Of a DNA stretch of 64,000 bases, positions 25,340 to 34,178 are shown piece after piece. The notes beneath the pieces were generated by a model, which saw nothing but the letters and a program-made list of their open reading frames with translations, made no database searches and had not been told where the DNA came from. The translations under genes and the position numbers were made by a program. Position 1 is the first letter of the stretch. Each line of letters begins with the position of its first letter. Source of the DNA: Flavisphingomonas formosensis (lineage in GTDB: Bacteria > Pseudomonadota > Alphaproteobacteria > Sphingomonadales > Sphingomonadaceae); the NCBI RefSeq assembly GCF_009755815.1, contig NZ_WRPK01000001.1:992001-1056000 (forward strand), given 5' to 3'.

Positions 25340-25486
25340 CCTTCATCCCCCCAACGGGGAGGGGGACCATGCGCAGCATGGTGGAAGGGTTCCGGGTCGT
25401 TCAGGGCGCGACGTCGAGAACGACGCAGGCGAGAACGCCTTCCACCGTCTTCGGCGCTCCCTCCCCCTCTGCGAGGACGAAGGTGC
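25340..25486. repeat. REP-like palindrome pair
   Basis: Inverted GC-rich units: CATCCCCCCAACGGGGAGGGGGACCATGC ... GCATGGTGGAAGGG on the left and CCTTCCACC...CCCTCCCCCTCTGCGAGGACGAAG on the right. This is the same family as 32297-32457 and 59578-59731 and ends just before the stop of the SDR gene. Such mobile repeats are moved by REP-associated transposases; a decayed one lies at 54820-55373. Confidence 0.7.
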
Positions 25487-25488
25487 CA

Positions 25489-26292
25489 TCACGCCGCGAT
25501 CCGATAGCGCGGCGCGGGCCGGGCGGCGCTCAGATGGTCGCTCATCGCGCGGCGTGCGGCTTCATAGGCGGTCCATTCCGCGCCGTCCTGCAGCGGCGGG
25601 ATGGTCACCACCTCGCCCGCATCGAGTCCGACCAGCGCGGCGTCGACCATGTCCTCGGCGCTCATCACCCATTCGCGCGGCAGATTGTCGTGGCTGCCGA
25701 TGCCGGCGATGTTCCAGAATTCGGTGGCGGTCGCGCCCGGCAGCACCGCCTGCACGCGCACGCCCTTGTCGGCCAGTTCGTGCTGCAGCGAATGGGTCAG
25801 CGCCAGGACGAACGCCTTGCTGGCGCCATAGACGCCATTGAGGATCTCCGGCGCGATCGCGACGATCGAGGCGATGTTGACGATGGTGCCCTCGCCCCGC
25901 TCGGCAAAGCGCGGCGCGGCGGCGTAGGTGAGCCGGGTCAGCGCGGTCACGTTGAGGTCGATCATCGCCTCCATCGCGTCCGGATCGCTGGCGAGCAGTG
26001 GCGTCGCGGCTCCGAAGCCGGCATTGTTGACCAGCATGGTGATGGCCGCATTGTCGCGTAGCACCGCCTCGACGCGGCGCAGGTCCGCGGCCTTGCCGAG
26101 ATCCGCTGTGATCGCATTCACCGATCGGCCGGTGGCGTCGGTGATGCGGCGCGCCGCCTCCTGCAGCCGGTCGGTGCTGCGCGCCACCAGGACGAGGTCG
26201 TAGCCGCGCCGCGCCAGCCGGTCGGCATAGATGGCGCCGATGCCGCTCGATGCGCCGGTGATCAGGGCGGTGCCCTTCGCAGTCTGGGTCAT
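25489..26292 (-). CDS. short-chain dehydrogenase/reductase
   Basis: A 267-residue SDR starting at the ATG at 26292. Cofactor loop GASSGIGAIYADRL near the N-terminus, NNAGFG, then Ser in NIASIVAIAPE and the Tyr/Lys pair in YGASKAFV. It ends with a hydrophilic stretch (PRYRIAA). The divergent GlxA-type gene begins 117 bases away and may regulate it. The family is usually a NAD(P)H-dependent alcohol or ketone oxidoreductase; the substrate cannot be told. Confidence 0.92.
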   Translation of the reverse strand: MTQTAKGTALITGASSGIGAIYADRLARRGYDLVLVARSTDRLQEAARRITDATGRSVNAITADLGKAADLRRVEAVLRDNAAITMLVNNAGFGAATPLLASDPDAMEAMIDLNVTALTRLTYAAAPRFAERGEGTIVNIASIVAIAPEILNGVYGASKAFVLALTHSLQHELADKGVRVQAVLPGATATEFWNIAGIGSHDNLPREWVMSAEDMVDAALVGLDAGEVVTIPPLQDGAEWTAYEAARRAMSDHLSAARPAPRYRIAA

Positions 26293-26408
26293 GGATGGTC
26301 TCCTTCTCGCTGCCCCGAGGTCGGGGCGATGCGAGACATGTAGGCCGCTTGCTTCATGTCCTGAATGTCGTATAAACGGCAAATCAGGACATTTGATGGG
26401 AAAGCGCG

Positions 26409-27350
26409 ATGCGCAAGGTCGGCTTCATAATCTATCCCGGCTATTCGCCGATCGGCTTCGCGGTCAGCACCGCGTTCGAAATGGCCAATCTCGAGCGGGA
26501 CGAGCCGGCCTATGATATCCGCATGATCTCCCAGCATGGCGGCCTGATCCGTACGTCGCAGGGCTTTTCGGTGATGACCGAGCGGTTCTCGCGCGAATCC
26601 TATGATCTGCTGATCGTCGGCGGGGGGATGGAGGATGCCTCGCCCGATACGGTGGCCTTCGTGCGCGAGGCGCCGGCCCATTGCCGCCGCATCGCCGCCA
26701 CCTGCCTCGCTGCCTTCGTGCTGGCCGAGGCGGGTTTGCTCGACGGGCGGCGCGCGACCACCCATTGGGCGCGCGCGCAGGAATTGCGGCAGCGCTATCC
26801 CGAGATCCGGGTCGAGGAGGACCGCATCTTCATCGCCGACGGCAATGTCTGGACGTCGGCCGGCATGACGGCGGGCATCGACCTTGCCCTTGCGCTGATC
26901 GAGGAGGATCTGGGGCTGGAACTGTCGCGCGCCGTCGCGCGCAAGATGGTGCTCTATCACCGCCGGGCGGGCGGCCAGTCCCAATTCTCCTCGCTGCTCG
27001 AACTCGAGCCGAAGACGGACCGGATGCAGAAGGTGCTCACCTACGCACGCCGCAACCTGACGAGCCGGCTCAGTGTCGAGGAGCTGGCCGAGGTCGCCCA
27101 TCTCTCGCCCCGCCAGTTCAGCCGCGCCTTCCAGGCCGAGACCGGGCAGTCGCCGGCCAAGGCGATCGAGCATCTCCGGCTGGAGGCGGCGCGCGCGATG
27201 ATGGAGGACAGCAACCACCCGATCGACGTCGTCGCTCAGCAAACCGGCTTTGCCGATCGCGATCGCATGCGCCGCGCCTTCCTGCGCGCCTATGGCCAGC
27301 CGCCCCAGGTGATCCGCCGCAACGCGCGCGGGCTGGCGGTGGCGGCATAG
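26409..27350 (+). CDS. GlxA-type regulator (DJ-1/PfpI domain plus AraC HTH)
   Basis: A 313-residue regulator. The N-terminal 190 residues form a DJ-1/PfpI domain (KVGFIIYPGYSPIGFAVSTAF, LLIVGGGMEDASP, TCLAAFVLAEAGLLDGRRATTHW). The AraC HTH is at the C-terminus (LTSRLSVEELAEVAHLSPRQFSRAFQAET, then VDVVAQQTGFADRDRMRRAF-like). It probably senses a small molecule and controls the adjacent divergent SDR gene. The nucleophile of active DJ-1 proteases is Cys in TCLAAF here, but a regulatory role is more likely. Confidence 0.92.
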   Translation: MRKVGFIIYPGYSPIGFAVSTAFEMANLERDEPAYDIRMISQHGGLIRTSQGFSVMTERFSRESYDLLIVGGGMEDASPDTVAFVREAPAHCRRIAATCLAAFVLAEAGLLDGRRATTHWARAQELRQRYPEIRVEEDRIFIADGNVWTSAGMTAGIDLALALIEEDLGLELSRAVARKMVLYHRRAGGQSQFSSLLELEPKTDRMQKVLTYARRNLTSRLSVEELAEVAHLSPRQFSRAFQAETGQSPAKAIEHLRLEAARAMMEDSNHPIDVVAQQTGFADRDRMRRAFLRAYGQPPQVIRRNARGLAVAA

Positions 27351-27404
27351 GATCCCTTTTGAGCCTTCTCCCGCTTGCGACAGAAGGCTCAGGGGCGAGC
27401 GACC

Positions 27405-28073
27405 TCACCCCATCCGCATCGAGAGCTCGACGTCCGCCGCGAACGGCACCGACACATAGGCACGCTCCGCCGAACGCACGCGGGCGAGATAGTCCTGGCT
27501 CCAGTCCGCATTGTCGGCGACGATCAGCGCGCCGGGGCGCAGCCGGCTCTCCACCCGGTCGAGAATGTCGGGGTAGAGCGCCTTGGCGCCGTCCAGCAGC
27601 AACAGGTCGATCGTCTCGGGCAGGTCGCGGCCCAGCGTCTCCAGCGCGTCGCCCTCGCGGATCTCGACGAGGTCGCTCACCCCGCCGGCCACCAGATTCG
27701 CGCGTGCCCTGGTCACCTTGGACGGCTCGAACTCGCTCGTGATCAGCCGCCCGCCGCCATTGTCGCGCAGCGCCGCGGCGAGATGCAGCGTCGAAAGGCC
27801 GAAGGAGGTGCCGAACTCGACGATCGACCGTGCGGCGATCGATCGCGCCAGCATGTAGAGCAGGGTCCCCGTCTCGCGTGAGACGGCGAGGGCGGCGTCC
27901 TTCATTCCCATGTAGACATCGCGATATCCGGTCCGGCTGGTCAGCAGGCGGGTGCGCTCTTCTTCGGTCATGCTGGCGAAGGCAGGCGGAATGGCTGCGA
28001 AGGACGCCTCGGCTTCGGCGAACAGGCGATCGAGCAGCGGCGCGATGGGGGCGGTGGTCAGGCTGGACATCAT
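27405..28073 (-). CDS. class I SAM-dependent O-methyltransferase
   Basis: About 222 residues from the ATG at 28073. The SAM site is in SIVEFGTSFGLSTLHLAAAL with a following acidic loop (TSEFEPSKV), and the catechol-O-methyltransferase type motif IDLLLLDGAKALYPDIL and ADNADWSQDYL follow. It methylates catechol-type or similar oxygens with metal help. It is divergent to a TetR gene across about 90 bp, so that TetR is its likely regulator. Confidence 0.9.
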   Translation of the reverse strand: MMSSLTTAPIAPLLDRLFAEAEASFAAIPPAFASMTEEERTRLLTSRTGYRDVYMGMKDAALAVSRETGTLLYMLARSIAARSIVEFGTSFGLSTLHLAAALRDNGGGRLITSEFEPSKVTRARANLVAGGVSDLVEIREGDALETLGRDLPETIDLLLLDGAKALYPDILDRVESRLRPGALIVADNADWSQDYLARVRSAERAYVSVPFAADVELSMRMG

Positions 28074-28165
28074 GGGTCTCCGGTGCGGCAAGGCGGTGGC
28101 CTTGCGTCGTCCCGAAAAATACGATTAATCATTCGCGTTTCGCTATTCGCATTCCGGAGCCCGAT

Positions 28166-28798
28166 GTGACCGATCGACCAATTCCGCGGATTTCTGCCCG
28201 GAAAGGCCCGAAGCAGGCTCGCTCCGCGCAGCTGGTGGCGGACATATTGGCCGCCGCCGTTCAGGTTTTGGAGAAGGAAGGGGCACAGCGCTTCACCACC
28301 GCGCGCGTCGCCGAACGGGCGGGGGTCAGCGTCGGCTCGCTCTACCAATATTTTCCCAACAAGGCGGCGATCCTGTTCCGCCTCCAGGCGGACGAATGGC
28401 GCGAGACCGGCGCGCTGCTGCGCGATCTGCTCGCGGACCCGTCTCGCCCGCCGCTCGATCGCCTGCGAACCGCCGTGCACGCCTTCGTCCGTTCCGAGTG
28501 CGAGGAAGCCGCCATGCGCGGTGCGCTCGACGATGCGGCCCCCCTCTATCGCGATGCCCCGGAGGCACAGGAGCCGCGTCTGGCCGGCACGCGCACCCTC
28601 CAAGCCTTCATGGCCGAGGCGCTGCCCGGTGCGCCGGATGCCACGCGCACGCTTGCAGCCGAGCTGGTGATGATGACGCTCGGCGACGTCGGCAAGGCGA
28701 TCTCCGAACGCCACCGCGCACCGGAAGCGGCGGAGCCTTATGCCGCCGCGCTGGCGGACATGCTGTGCGGCTATCTGGAAGGGCTGCGCGTGCGGTGA
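28166..28798 (+). CDS. TetR-family transcriptional regulator
   Basis: A 210-residue TetR starting with GTG at 28166, with GGAG at about 28156. HTH: LAAAVQVLEKEGAQRFTTA, VAERAGVSVGSLYQYFPNK, with a C-terminal tetR_C-like helix bundle ending near the LRVR terminus. It is divergent from the O-methyltransferase gene and very probably controls it. An MddA-like gene follows on the opposite strand. Confidence 0.88.
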   Translation: MTDRPIPRISARKGPKQARSAQLVADILAAAVQVLEKEGAQRFTTARVAERAGVSVGSLYQYFPNKAAILFRLQADEWRETGALLRDLLADPSRPPLDRLRTAVHAFVRSECEEAAMRGALDDAAPLYRDAPEAQEPRLAGTRTLQAFMAEALPGAPDATRTLAAELVMMTLGDVGKAISERHRAPEAAEPYAAALADMLCGYLEGLRVR

Positions 28799-28820
28799 GG
28801 GCGCAGCCCCACACAGCATC

Positions 28821-29567
28821 TCAGTCGCCGCCCCGCCGTAGCCGCGGCACCAGCTTGCCGACACGCTGCCGGTAGCGCGCATAATCCGCGCCGAACATGT
28901 GCAGCAGATCGCGCTCCTCCAGTTCGATCGCCACCAATATGTAGAGCGACAGGCCCGCCGCCAGCAGCAGGTGGCCGAGCGTCATGTGCGGCGTCGCCCA
29001 GAAGGCGATCAGGAAGCCGCTGTAGAGCGGGTGGCGCACGAAGCGGTAGAAGAGCGGCTGCCGCAAGGTCGGCGCGACGCCGTGGGCACCGCGCAGATTG
29101 GCCCAGACCTGCTTGAGGCCGAACAGCTCGAAATGGCTGATCAGGAAGGTGCTGACGAGCACGATCGTCCAGCCGAGCGCGAACAGGATCCAGAGCAGCG
29201 GAGCCGCCACGCCGCCGCGCAGGTCCCACAGGGCGTGAGGCAATGGTTGCCAGAAGCGCATGAGGACGATCAGCACGATGCTCGAGACGAGCACGTAGAT
29301 GCTGCGCTCGATCGGTTCGGGCACGATCCGTGTCCACCATGCCTTGAAGCCGCGCCGCGCCATGACGCTATGCTGCAGGCCGAACAGCAGGATCAGCCCG
29401 GCATCGATCGCGAACCGGCCTTGCAACGAATGCAGTTCCGGTTCAGGCCCGTCGATGGTGCGGGGCAGTCCGGGAGCATCTGCAATGAAACCGATAAGAT
29501 AAAGAAAAGTCGCGAAAAAGACAAAATAGGCAGTGACGCCGAAAAGAAGGTAAGACGAACGCGCCAT
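28821..29567 (-). CDS. MddA-like membrane methyltransferase
   Basis: A 248-residue protein with five or six membrane helices (YFVFFATFLYLIGFI, FAIDAGLILLFGLQHSVMA, IYVLVSSIVLIVLM). The cytoplasmic end carries the isoprenylcysteine-methyltransferase-like SAM motif RFVRHPLYSGFLIAF and EERDLLHMFGADYARYRQRV. This is the layout of MddA, which methylates methanethiol to dimethyl sulfide, and of the NnrU relatives. The sulfur substrate is inferred. Its start at 29567 follows GGGGAGACC. Confidence 0.85.
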   Translation of the reverse strand: MARSSYLLFGVTAYFVFFATFLYLIGFIADAPGLPRTIDGPEPELHSLQGRFAIDAGLILLFGLQHSVMARRGFKAWWTRIVPEPIERSIYVLVSSIVLIVLMRFWQPLPHALWDLRGGVAAPLLWILFALGWTIVLVSTFLISHFELFGLKQVWANLRGAHGVAPTLRQPLFYRFVRHPLYSGFLIAFWATPHMTLGHLLLAAGLSLYILVAIELEERDLLHMFGADYARYRQRVGKLVPRLRRGGD

Positions 29568-29724
29568 GGCCGGTCTCCCCTTGCTTTATATGAGGCCGGC
29601 CAATCTATCATGATTTGTGGCGATAATAAACGAACTCCAAAAGGGTGGGATTTTCCCGCCGCCGATGGAAAGAACCGGAGCGGCCCGCATGACGCGAACC
29701 GCTCCGGCAGGCGGGGAGAGCCGG

Positions 29725-30144
29725 TCAGAGGCCGGTATTCGCCTGAAACTGCGTGCTGCTGTCGGCGTCGATCACGATATGCGCGCTCACCGCGCCCGCG
29801 CTGTGAGTACCCGAATTCACATATTGCACGCCGATGTAGCGCTTGCTCGTCTTGGGCAGTACGCGGTCCATGATCTTCGCGCCCGCGGTCAGGCTGGCTT
29901 CCAGCGTGGTTTCGCCGAGGCTGATCTGGCTGGGAGAGGAAAGATCCGCATTATCGGATTCGATGATGTTGGGGGTCACGCTGGTGCCGCCGCCGAAGGC
30001 GGTATCCACCGTCACGATCACGCGCAGCGGATGGCCGCGGCCAATGTCGCGCGCCTTGCCGAGATCGTAGCTGTTGGTCGAGGCCACCGTGCCGCTGGTC
30101 AGCGCCTGCACGTTGGAAAGTCGGGTCTGTGCGTCGGTAATCAT
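29725..30144 (-). CDS. phage capsid cement protein, Bbp16-like
   Basis: A 139-residue protein that resembles the Bbp16 family of capsid cement or decoration proteins from Bordetella podovirus BPP-1. It is rich in Ser/Thr and Gly (GTVASTNSYDLGKARDIGRG, ALTSGTVAS) with alternating strands (HSAGAVSAHIVIDADSSTQF), as expected for a jelly-roll-type outer protein. It follows the major capsid gene by 67 bp, as in such phages. Assignment rests on order and composition. Confidence 0.75.
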   Translation of the reverse strand: MITDAQTRLSNVQALTSGTVASTNSYDLGKARDIGRGHPLRVIVTVDTAFGGGTSVTPNIIESDNADLSSPSQISLGETTLEASLTAGAKIMDRVLPKTSKRYIGVQYVNSGTHSAGAVSAHIVIDADSSTQFQANTGL

Positions 30145-30211
30145 GGAAGAACTCCTTGGAATTGGGCGAGGTTTGCCGTCCTCCCCGGCGGGGCCGGGGA
30201 GGATGGGAGGA

Positions 30212-31240
30212 TCAGACCACTCGCGCTTCGCTGACGTTGAGCGCGTCGACCCGGCGGATCGGGATGCCGTCGAACGCCATCACCTTGCGCCCGCCAATCT
30301 CCTCCCAGGAGAGGAAGCCGTTCTTCTTGTTGACGAGCTGCCGGCGCAGCATCGTGTTCACCACGCGCGGCGCGTAGAAGGCCGCCTTGGTGCCGCCCAT
30401 CTCCAGGCTCTGCACGCGCTCGGACAGCTGGATGAACACGTCCTGCAGGTCGGCACCGGTGGAGATGTCCTTGGTCAGCGCCGCGCGGCTGATGTTGCAG
30501 GCGCGCGCCGCGAAGCGCCAGTCCTTCACGCTGAGCCCGCAATTCCACTCATAATGGTCGCGATAGCCCATATAGGGATTGCCGTTCGCATCGTAGAGCA
30601 CGGTGCCGGTGGGGAAGCCGTCGCTCGCCGTCGTCACGTCGCTCACATCCTCGTGGAACAGCCCGGCCTTGCTGCCCTTCGGATAGATGCCGCGGATCGA
30701 GTTCTCGCCCCACACCACAAGCCAGATCGAGCAATTGTCGCTGCCCGTGCCGCCGCAGTCGAGCAACTGGTCCTTGGTCGTGCCGGTCAGCGACGCATAG
30801 CGCGGTGCAAGTCCGGTGAACGCTTTCGGCGTGGTCGCGGCATTGCCGTAGAAGAGATAGCTCGACATTGTCTGGTTCATCGATTCGAAGAAGGCGAGCT
30901 GCTCGTTCAGCCGATATCGCGCGACATTGCCCGAAAGGATTGCCTCCTTGCGGTCGACCTCGCTGAAACCTTCCAGCATCGCCGCACCTTCGTCGAACTG
31001 GCTGACCGTCGACTTGCTGCGCGGCACGCCTTCGTTGAGCGCGCGGAAGGACACGCCCGGCAGGCCGGTACGCACCGTGGTGCGATCGCCGGTCGGCAGA
31101 TTGCCTTCCTTCCACACGATATCGTCGAGCACCGCATTGGTCTGGTTGAGCAGTTCCGCCACCCGGGCGATCTTGCCATCGGGATCGAGCTGCCGCGCGA
31201 CGTCCACCAGCGTCGCGACTGTGTTGCCCTGTGCCGCCAT
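30212..31240 (-). CDS. phage major capsid protein, podovirus type
   Basis: A 342-residue protein with the features of the BPP-1-type major capsid (Bbp17-like): starts MAAQGNTVATLVDVARQLDP, then NAVLDDIVWKEGNLPTGDRTTVRTGLP, GLAPRYASL, IYPKGSKAGLFHEDVSD, and GTVLYDANGNPYMGY. HK97-fold elements are expected but cannot be shown. It is followed by the cement gene and preceded by a scaffold gene, in the usual head order. It is intact, with no internal stop. Confidence 0.88.
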   Translation of the reverse strand: MAAQGNTVATLVDVARQLDPDGKIARVAELLNQTNAVLDDIVWKEGNLPTGDRTTVRTGLPGVSFRALNEGVPRSKSTVSQFDEGAAMLEGFSEVDRKEAILSGNVARYRLNEQLAFFESMNQTMSSYLFYGNAATTPKAFTGLAPRYASLTGTTKDQLLDCGGTGSDNCSIWLVVWGENSIRGIYPKGSKAGLFHEDVSDVTTASDGFPTGTVLYDANGNPYMGYRDHYEWNCGLSVKDWRFAARACNISRAALTKDISTGADLQDVFIQLSERVQSLEMGGTKAAFYAPRVVNTMLRRQLVNKKNGFLSWEEIGGRKVMAFDGIPIRRVDALNVSEARVV

Positions 31241-31332
31241 CGTCTATTCTCCTCGTGAAACAAGCGATTGCGAGTTGGGCGCGCAGGCCCGACGGCTCGA
31301 AAATCGCGACAAAAGTTGAAGCCTGCCGTCGG

Positions 31333-32001
31333 TCAGGCGGTTCGGGTCATTCCGGGATAGAAAAGCTCCTCGTCGGTCTTGCGCCCCGCGCTCGGCGTGC
31401 CCGGCCGCTCGAAACCGTCCTCGGAGACGGCACGGCCGACGCGGGCGAAGGCGCGGATCATTTCGGGGTGGTTGCCGAGCCCGCTTTCGTCGAGCAGCGC
31501 GCGGAATGCCGAACCCTTGGGAAAGCCGAGCATGTCGAGCGCGCGGGCGGCGCGGGCCGTGCTCGCGTCCCAATTGCCGCCGCCGATCTCGCGATCGCCA
31601 CGCGCGGCCTCGAACCATTCGCGCCGTTGCGCAGCCACCTGTTCCATCAGCTGCTGCTGGCCGCGCTCCTGCAGGCTCTTCGCCCATTCGGCGGCAACGG
31701 GCATCAGGCTTTGCGCCTGCTCGTTGCTGAGGTTCAGCGCCTGGAAGGCCGGCGTCGCCATCGCCACCGCGGCATCGTCCAGGCTCAGCCCCTCCGGCGC
31801 CTCGAGACGATAGCTGTCGGGTGCGCGGGGTGGACCGCCGAGCACCGTGTCGGCGTCGAAAGCGGAGCCGGCTTCGCCGCCCTGTCCGCCCTCGCGCGTG
31901 CCGGCGCCCGCGTCAGCCGGCGAAACGCTCGCCGTCGTCTCCTGCGGGGTCGCGCCGCCGGCTGCGTCCAGCCCCTCCATCCCATTCGTCTCGTCGATCA
32001 T
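31333..32001 (-). CDS. phage scaffold-like protein
   Basis: About 222 residues from the ATG at 32001. The first 60 residues are Gly/Ala/Glu-rich and disordered (GAGTREGGQGGEAGSA), the rest helical (QQQLMEQVAAQRREWFEAA, FRALLDESGLGNHPEMIR) and charged; the pattern is typical of scaffold proteins, which hold the shell while it assembles and leave. It is between the Bbp19-like gene and the major capsid. The 5' part overlaps that gene by 89 bp. Confidence 0.7.
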   Translation of the reverse strand: MIDETNGMEGLDAAGGATPQETTASVSPADAGAGTREGGQGGEAGSAFDADTVLGGPPRAPDSYRLEAPEGLSLDDAAVAMATPAFQALNLSNEQAQSLMPVAAEWAKSLQERGQQQLMEQVAAQRREWFEAARGDREIGGGNWDASTARAARALDMLGFPKGSAFRALLDESGLGNHPEMIRAFARVGRAVSEDGFERPGTPSAGRKTDEELFYPGMTRTA

Positions 32002-32278
32002 CGGTCGTCTTCTCCGTCGTGAATTGCAGTTCCTCGCCGAGCAGGCTCGCCCAGGTCGAAAGCGCCTCGGGGTGGGGGAAGGGCTGGCCGGCCTCGGCCA
32101 TGCGCAGCAGGTCCAGCGCCAGGCTGCGCCGCCCTTCGCGATAGGCGAGATCGCGCCCATCGGTGCCGTAGGCCGGGTGCAGCAGCCCTGCCGCCCGCAC
32201 CGCGCGCCACAGGAAGCGGCGAAAGGCCGGGAGCGCGAGCAGCTGCGCCATCTCCTTGGCTTCGAGGCTAGCGCTCAT
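31913..32278 (-). CDS. phage Bbp19-like protein
   Basis: A 121-residue protein whose middle (FRRFLWRAVRAAGLLHP, DLAYREGRRSLALDLLRM) matches the Bbp19 family of BPP-1-like phages, of unknown function and always next to the portal. The C-terminal 35 residues (ending ERFAG) overlap the scaffold frame and are low complexity, so the native end may be shorter. It starts at ATG 32278, just downstream (in this strand) of a REP pair and 200 bp behind the portal. Confidence 0.7.
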   Translation of the reverse strand: MSASLEAKEMAQLLALPAFRRFLWRAVRAAGLLHPAYGTDGRDLAYREGRRSLALDLLRMAEAGQPFPHPEALSTWASLLGEELQFTTEKTTDDRRDEWDGGAGRSRRRDPAGDDGERFAG

Positions 32279-32296
32279 CGGGCGGGCCTCCCACCC

Positions 32297-32457
32297 TCAT
32301 CCTCCCCATCGAAGATGGGGAGGGGGACCACCCGTAGGGTGGTGGAGGGGAATTGCGGGACCGAAGAAAGGAGCGCTTCCTTTGCTCTTGTCCGGTATTT
32401 CCCCTCCACCATGCTTCGCACGGTCCCCCTCCCCAGCGGAGCTGGGGAGGATGAGGG
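32297..32457. repeat. REP-like palindrome pair inside the phage head module
   Basis: Left unit CATCCTCCCCATCGAAGATGGGGAGGGGGACC and right unit GGTCCCCCTCCCCAGCGGAGCTGGGGAGGATGAG are inverted, each joined to GGTGGAGGGG / CCCCTCCACC. The pair fills the gap between the portal stop (32478) and the Bbp19-like start (32278). An element of the host's REP family landed inside the head operon, so the module has been resident for a long time. Confidence 0.8.
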
Positions 32458-32477
32458 CAGCAAGCCGCTCCGGCCCC

Positions 32478-34178
32478 TCATCCCTGACCGCCTTGCGCGT
32501 CGCCGCCGGCCATCCCGCCCATTCCGGCCATGATCTTGCCGAGCATCGATTCCCCGCCGCCGCCGTCGGTCTCGGACAGCGTCTTGAGTGCATCCGCGCC
32601 GCCCTTCATCGCCGGCACCGCTGCCATCGCCTGCTGCATCGCCTGGGCCTGCTGGCGCCCCGCGCGCAGCTGCGCCACGCTCGCCGCATCGCGCAGCAGC
32701 CGGGGCGGCGTGCCCGCGCGGTCGGCATATTCGCGCAGCACCGCGTCGGCATCGATCAGGTCCATGATCTCGGGATGGCTCCCCGCCAGGCTGCCGGCGA
32801 AGCCCAGCGTGCGCTCGATCTGGCCAAGGCCCACCATCCGCTGCATCTGGGCGAGGATCGAGACGAACTCGATCTTCAGCTCCTGCCCGGCAAGCTCCTT
32901 GGGCGGCGGCGGCAGGAAGCCGCCACGCAGCAGGATCGCGAAGGTGCGATCGATCGCGACCTGCAGCTTCTCATTCTCCACCCGCTCGATCACCGGGCCG
33001 AGCTGGGTCAGCTTCTCCTCGTTGCGGCTGGCGATCTCCTCCATGTTGCGCGGCTGCACGCCGGGCATGTTGGTGATCGCCATGAACAGGTCGGCATAGG
33101 TGGCGACGTCGATCGCCTGCTGGCAGCGGGTGATGTCCTCGCCAATCACGCCGATCGTCTGGTAGGGCACCTGATAGGGTATCTTGATCCCTTCGGCATC
33201 GATGCCCGCCGCGGCGACGACGCTGCCCGGCACGCGGCGCAGCTGGATCTGCGGCGGCACGATGATCTCGGGCTTGATGTGCATGTCCACGGCTTCGGAC
33301 TTGCGCCGCGCCTGCATCTGCAGCTCGCGCATGTCGGCCAGCGCGTCGAAGCCGGGCGAGGTGCCGTAGACCTCGCCGCCCAGCGTCTCCCAGCGCGGCG
33401 CCCAGAAGGGCTGCTCGTCATAGCCCGCGACGCGCAGCAGCCGGCGCCGGTCGCTCTCGCCCTCGTCCCACCAGACCGATCGGAACCGCTTGCCCTTGAG
33501 GTCGCGCCGCCCGCCGTCCCGGTCCATGTTGGGCTCGATCGCGTGGAAGACGCTGACGATGTCGTCATAGCTGGAGCGGTCGTAGCGATCGCGCACCGAT
33601 GGGCTCACCGCTTCCAGCCCGAACGCCTGCACGCATTGCAGCGTGGACATCGGAACGCAGCGATAGAGGGTGTCGGCGGTCAGCGCGTCCGATTGCGCGA
33701 TCCAATATTCGCCGGCGCTGAGGCTGTGGCAGACCGCGCCCGCCAGGGCATGCTCGATCATCACCGTCGCTTCGGTGCCGAACAGGCCGATCTCCTGATA
33801 GCCGGCCTGGGCCGCGGTGTAGAAGTTGGTGCGCCCGAGGAAGCGGTAGATCGTCTCCTCGACGGTGCCGAGCCACGCCGCCACCGGGCCGCGGCTGGCA
33901 AGGTCGGCATCGGGTAGGGTGATGCGGAACCAGGGGCGCGAGCGGGAGGAGAGGCCCGAGGTCATGCCGCTGGCCAGCGTGCGGAAGGATCGCCGCGCAT
34001 GCCCGTCGAACAGCGCGCGGTTCGATCGGCGGCGGTGGCCGCGGCTGCCCAGGAAGCGGGAGCGGGCTGGCGCGGCGAGCTGCGCGATCTCCTCCCAGTC
34101 CGATTCATAGGGCTGGCGCGAGGCTTTGAGGCCGGCGAGCCGTTTCTCGCATTGCTCGCGGATCAGATCCTCAGCCAA
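32478..34178 (-). CDS. phage portal (head-tail connector) protein
   Basis: About 566 residues of the T7/BPP-1-type portal family (head-tail connecting proteins): the core has LAGLKASRQPYESDWEEIAQL, NRALFDGHARRSFRTLASGM, TAAQAGYQEIGLFGTEAT, and YQVPYQTIGVIGEDITRCQQ. Portals form the 12-fold ring through which DNA enters and leaves. The TTG at 34178 is chosen because it overlaps the stop of the small upstream gene (CTTGGCTGA) and homology starts there; the frame extends upstream to 34259. The gene is intact. No terminase lies nearby. Confidence 0.88.
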   Translation of the reverse strand: MAEDLIREQCEKRLAGLKASRQPYESDWEEIAQLAAPARSRFLGSRGHRRRSNRALFDGHARRSFRTLASGMTSGLSSRSRPWFRITLPDADLASRGPVAAWLGTVEETIYRFLGRTNFYTAAQAGYQEIGLFGTEATVMIEHALAGAVCHSLSAGEYWIAQSDALTADTLYRCVPMSTLQCVQAFGLEAVSPSVRDRYDRSSYDDIVSVFHAIEPNMDRDGGRRDLKGKRFRSVWWDEGESDRRRLLRVAGYDEQPFWAPRWETLGGEVYGTSPGFDALADMRELQMQARRKSEAVDMHIKPEIIVPPQIQLRRVPGSVVAAAGIDAEGIKIPYQVPYQTIGVIGEDITRCQQAIDVATYADLFMAITNMPGVQPRNMEEIASRNEEKLTQLGPVIERVENEKLQVAIDRTFAILLRGGFLPPPPKELAGQELKIEFVSILAQMQRMVGLGQIERTLGFAGSLAGSHPEIMDLIDADAVLREYADRAGTPPRLLRDAASVAQLRAGRQQAQAMQQAMAAVPAMKGGADALKTLSETDGGGGESMLGKIMAGMGGMAGGDAQGGQG

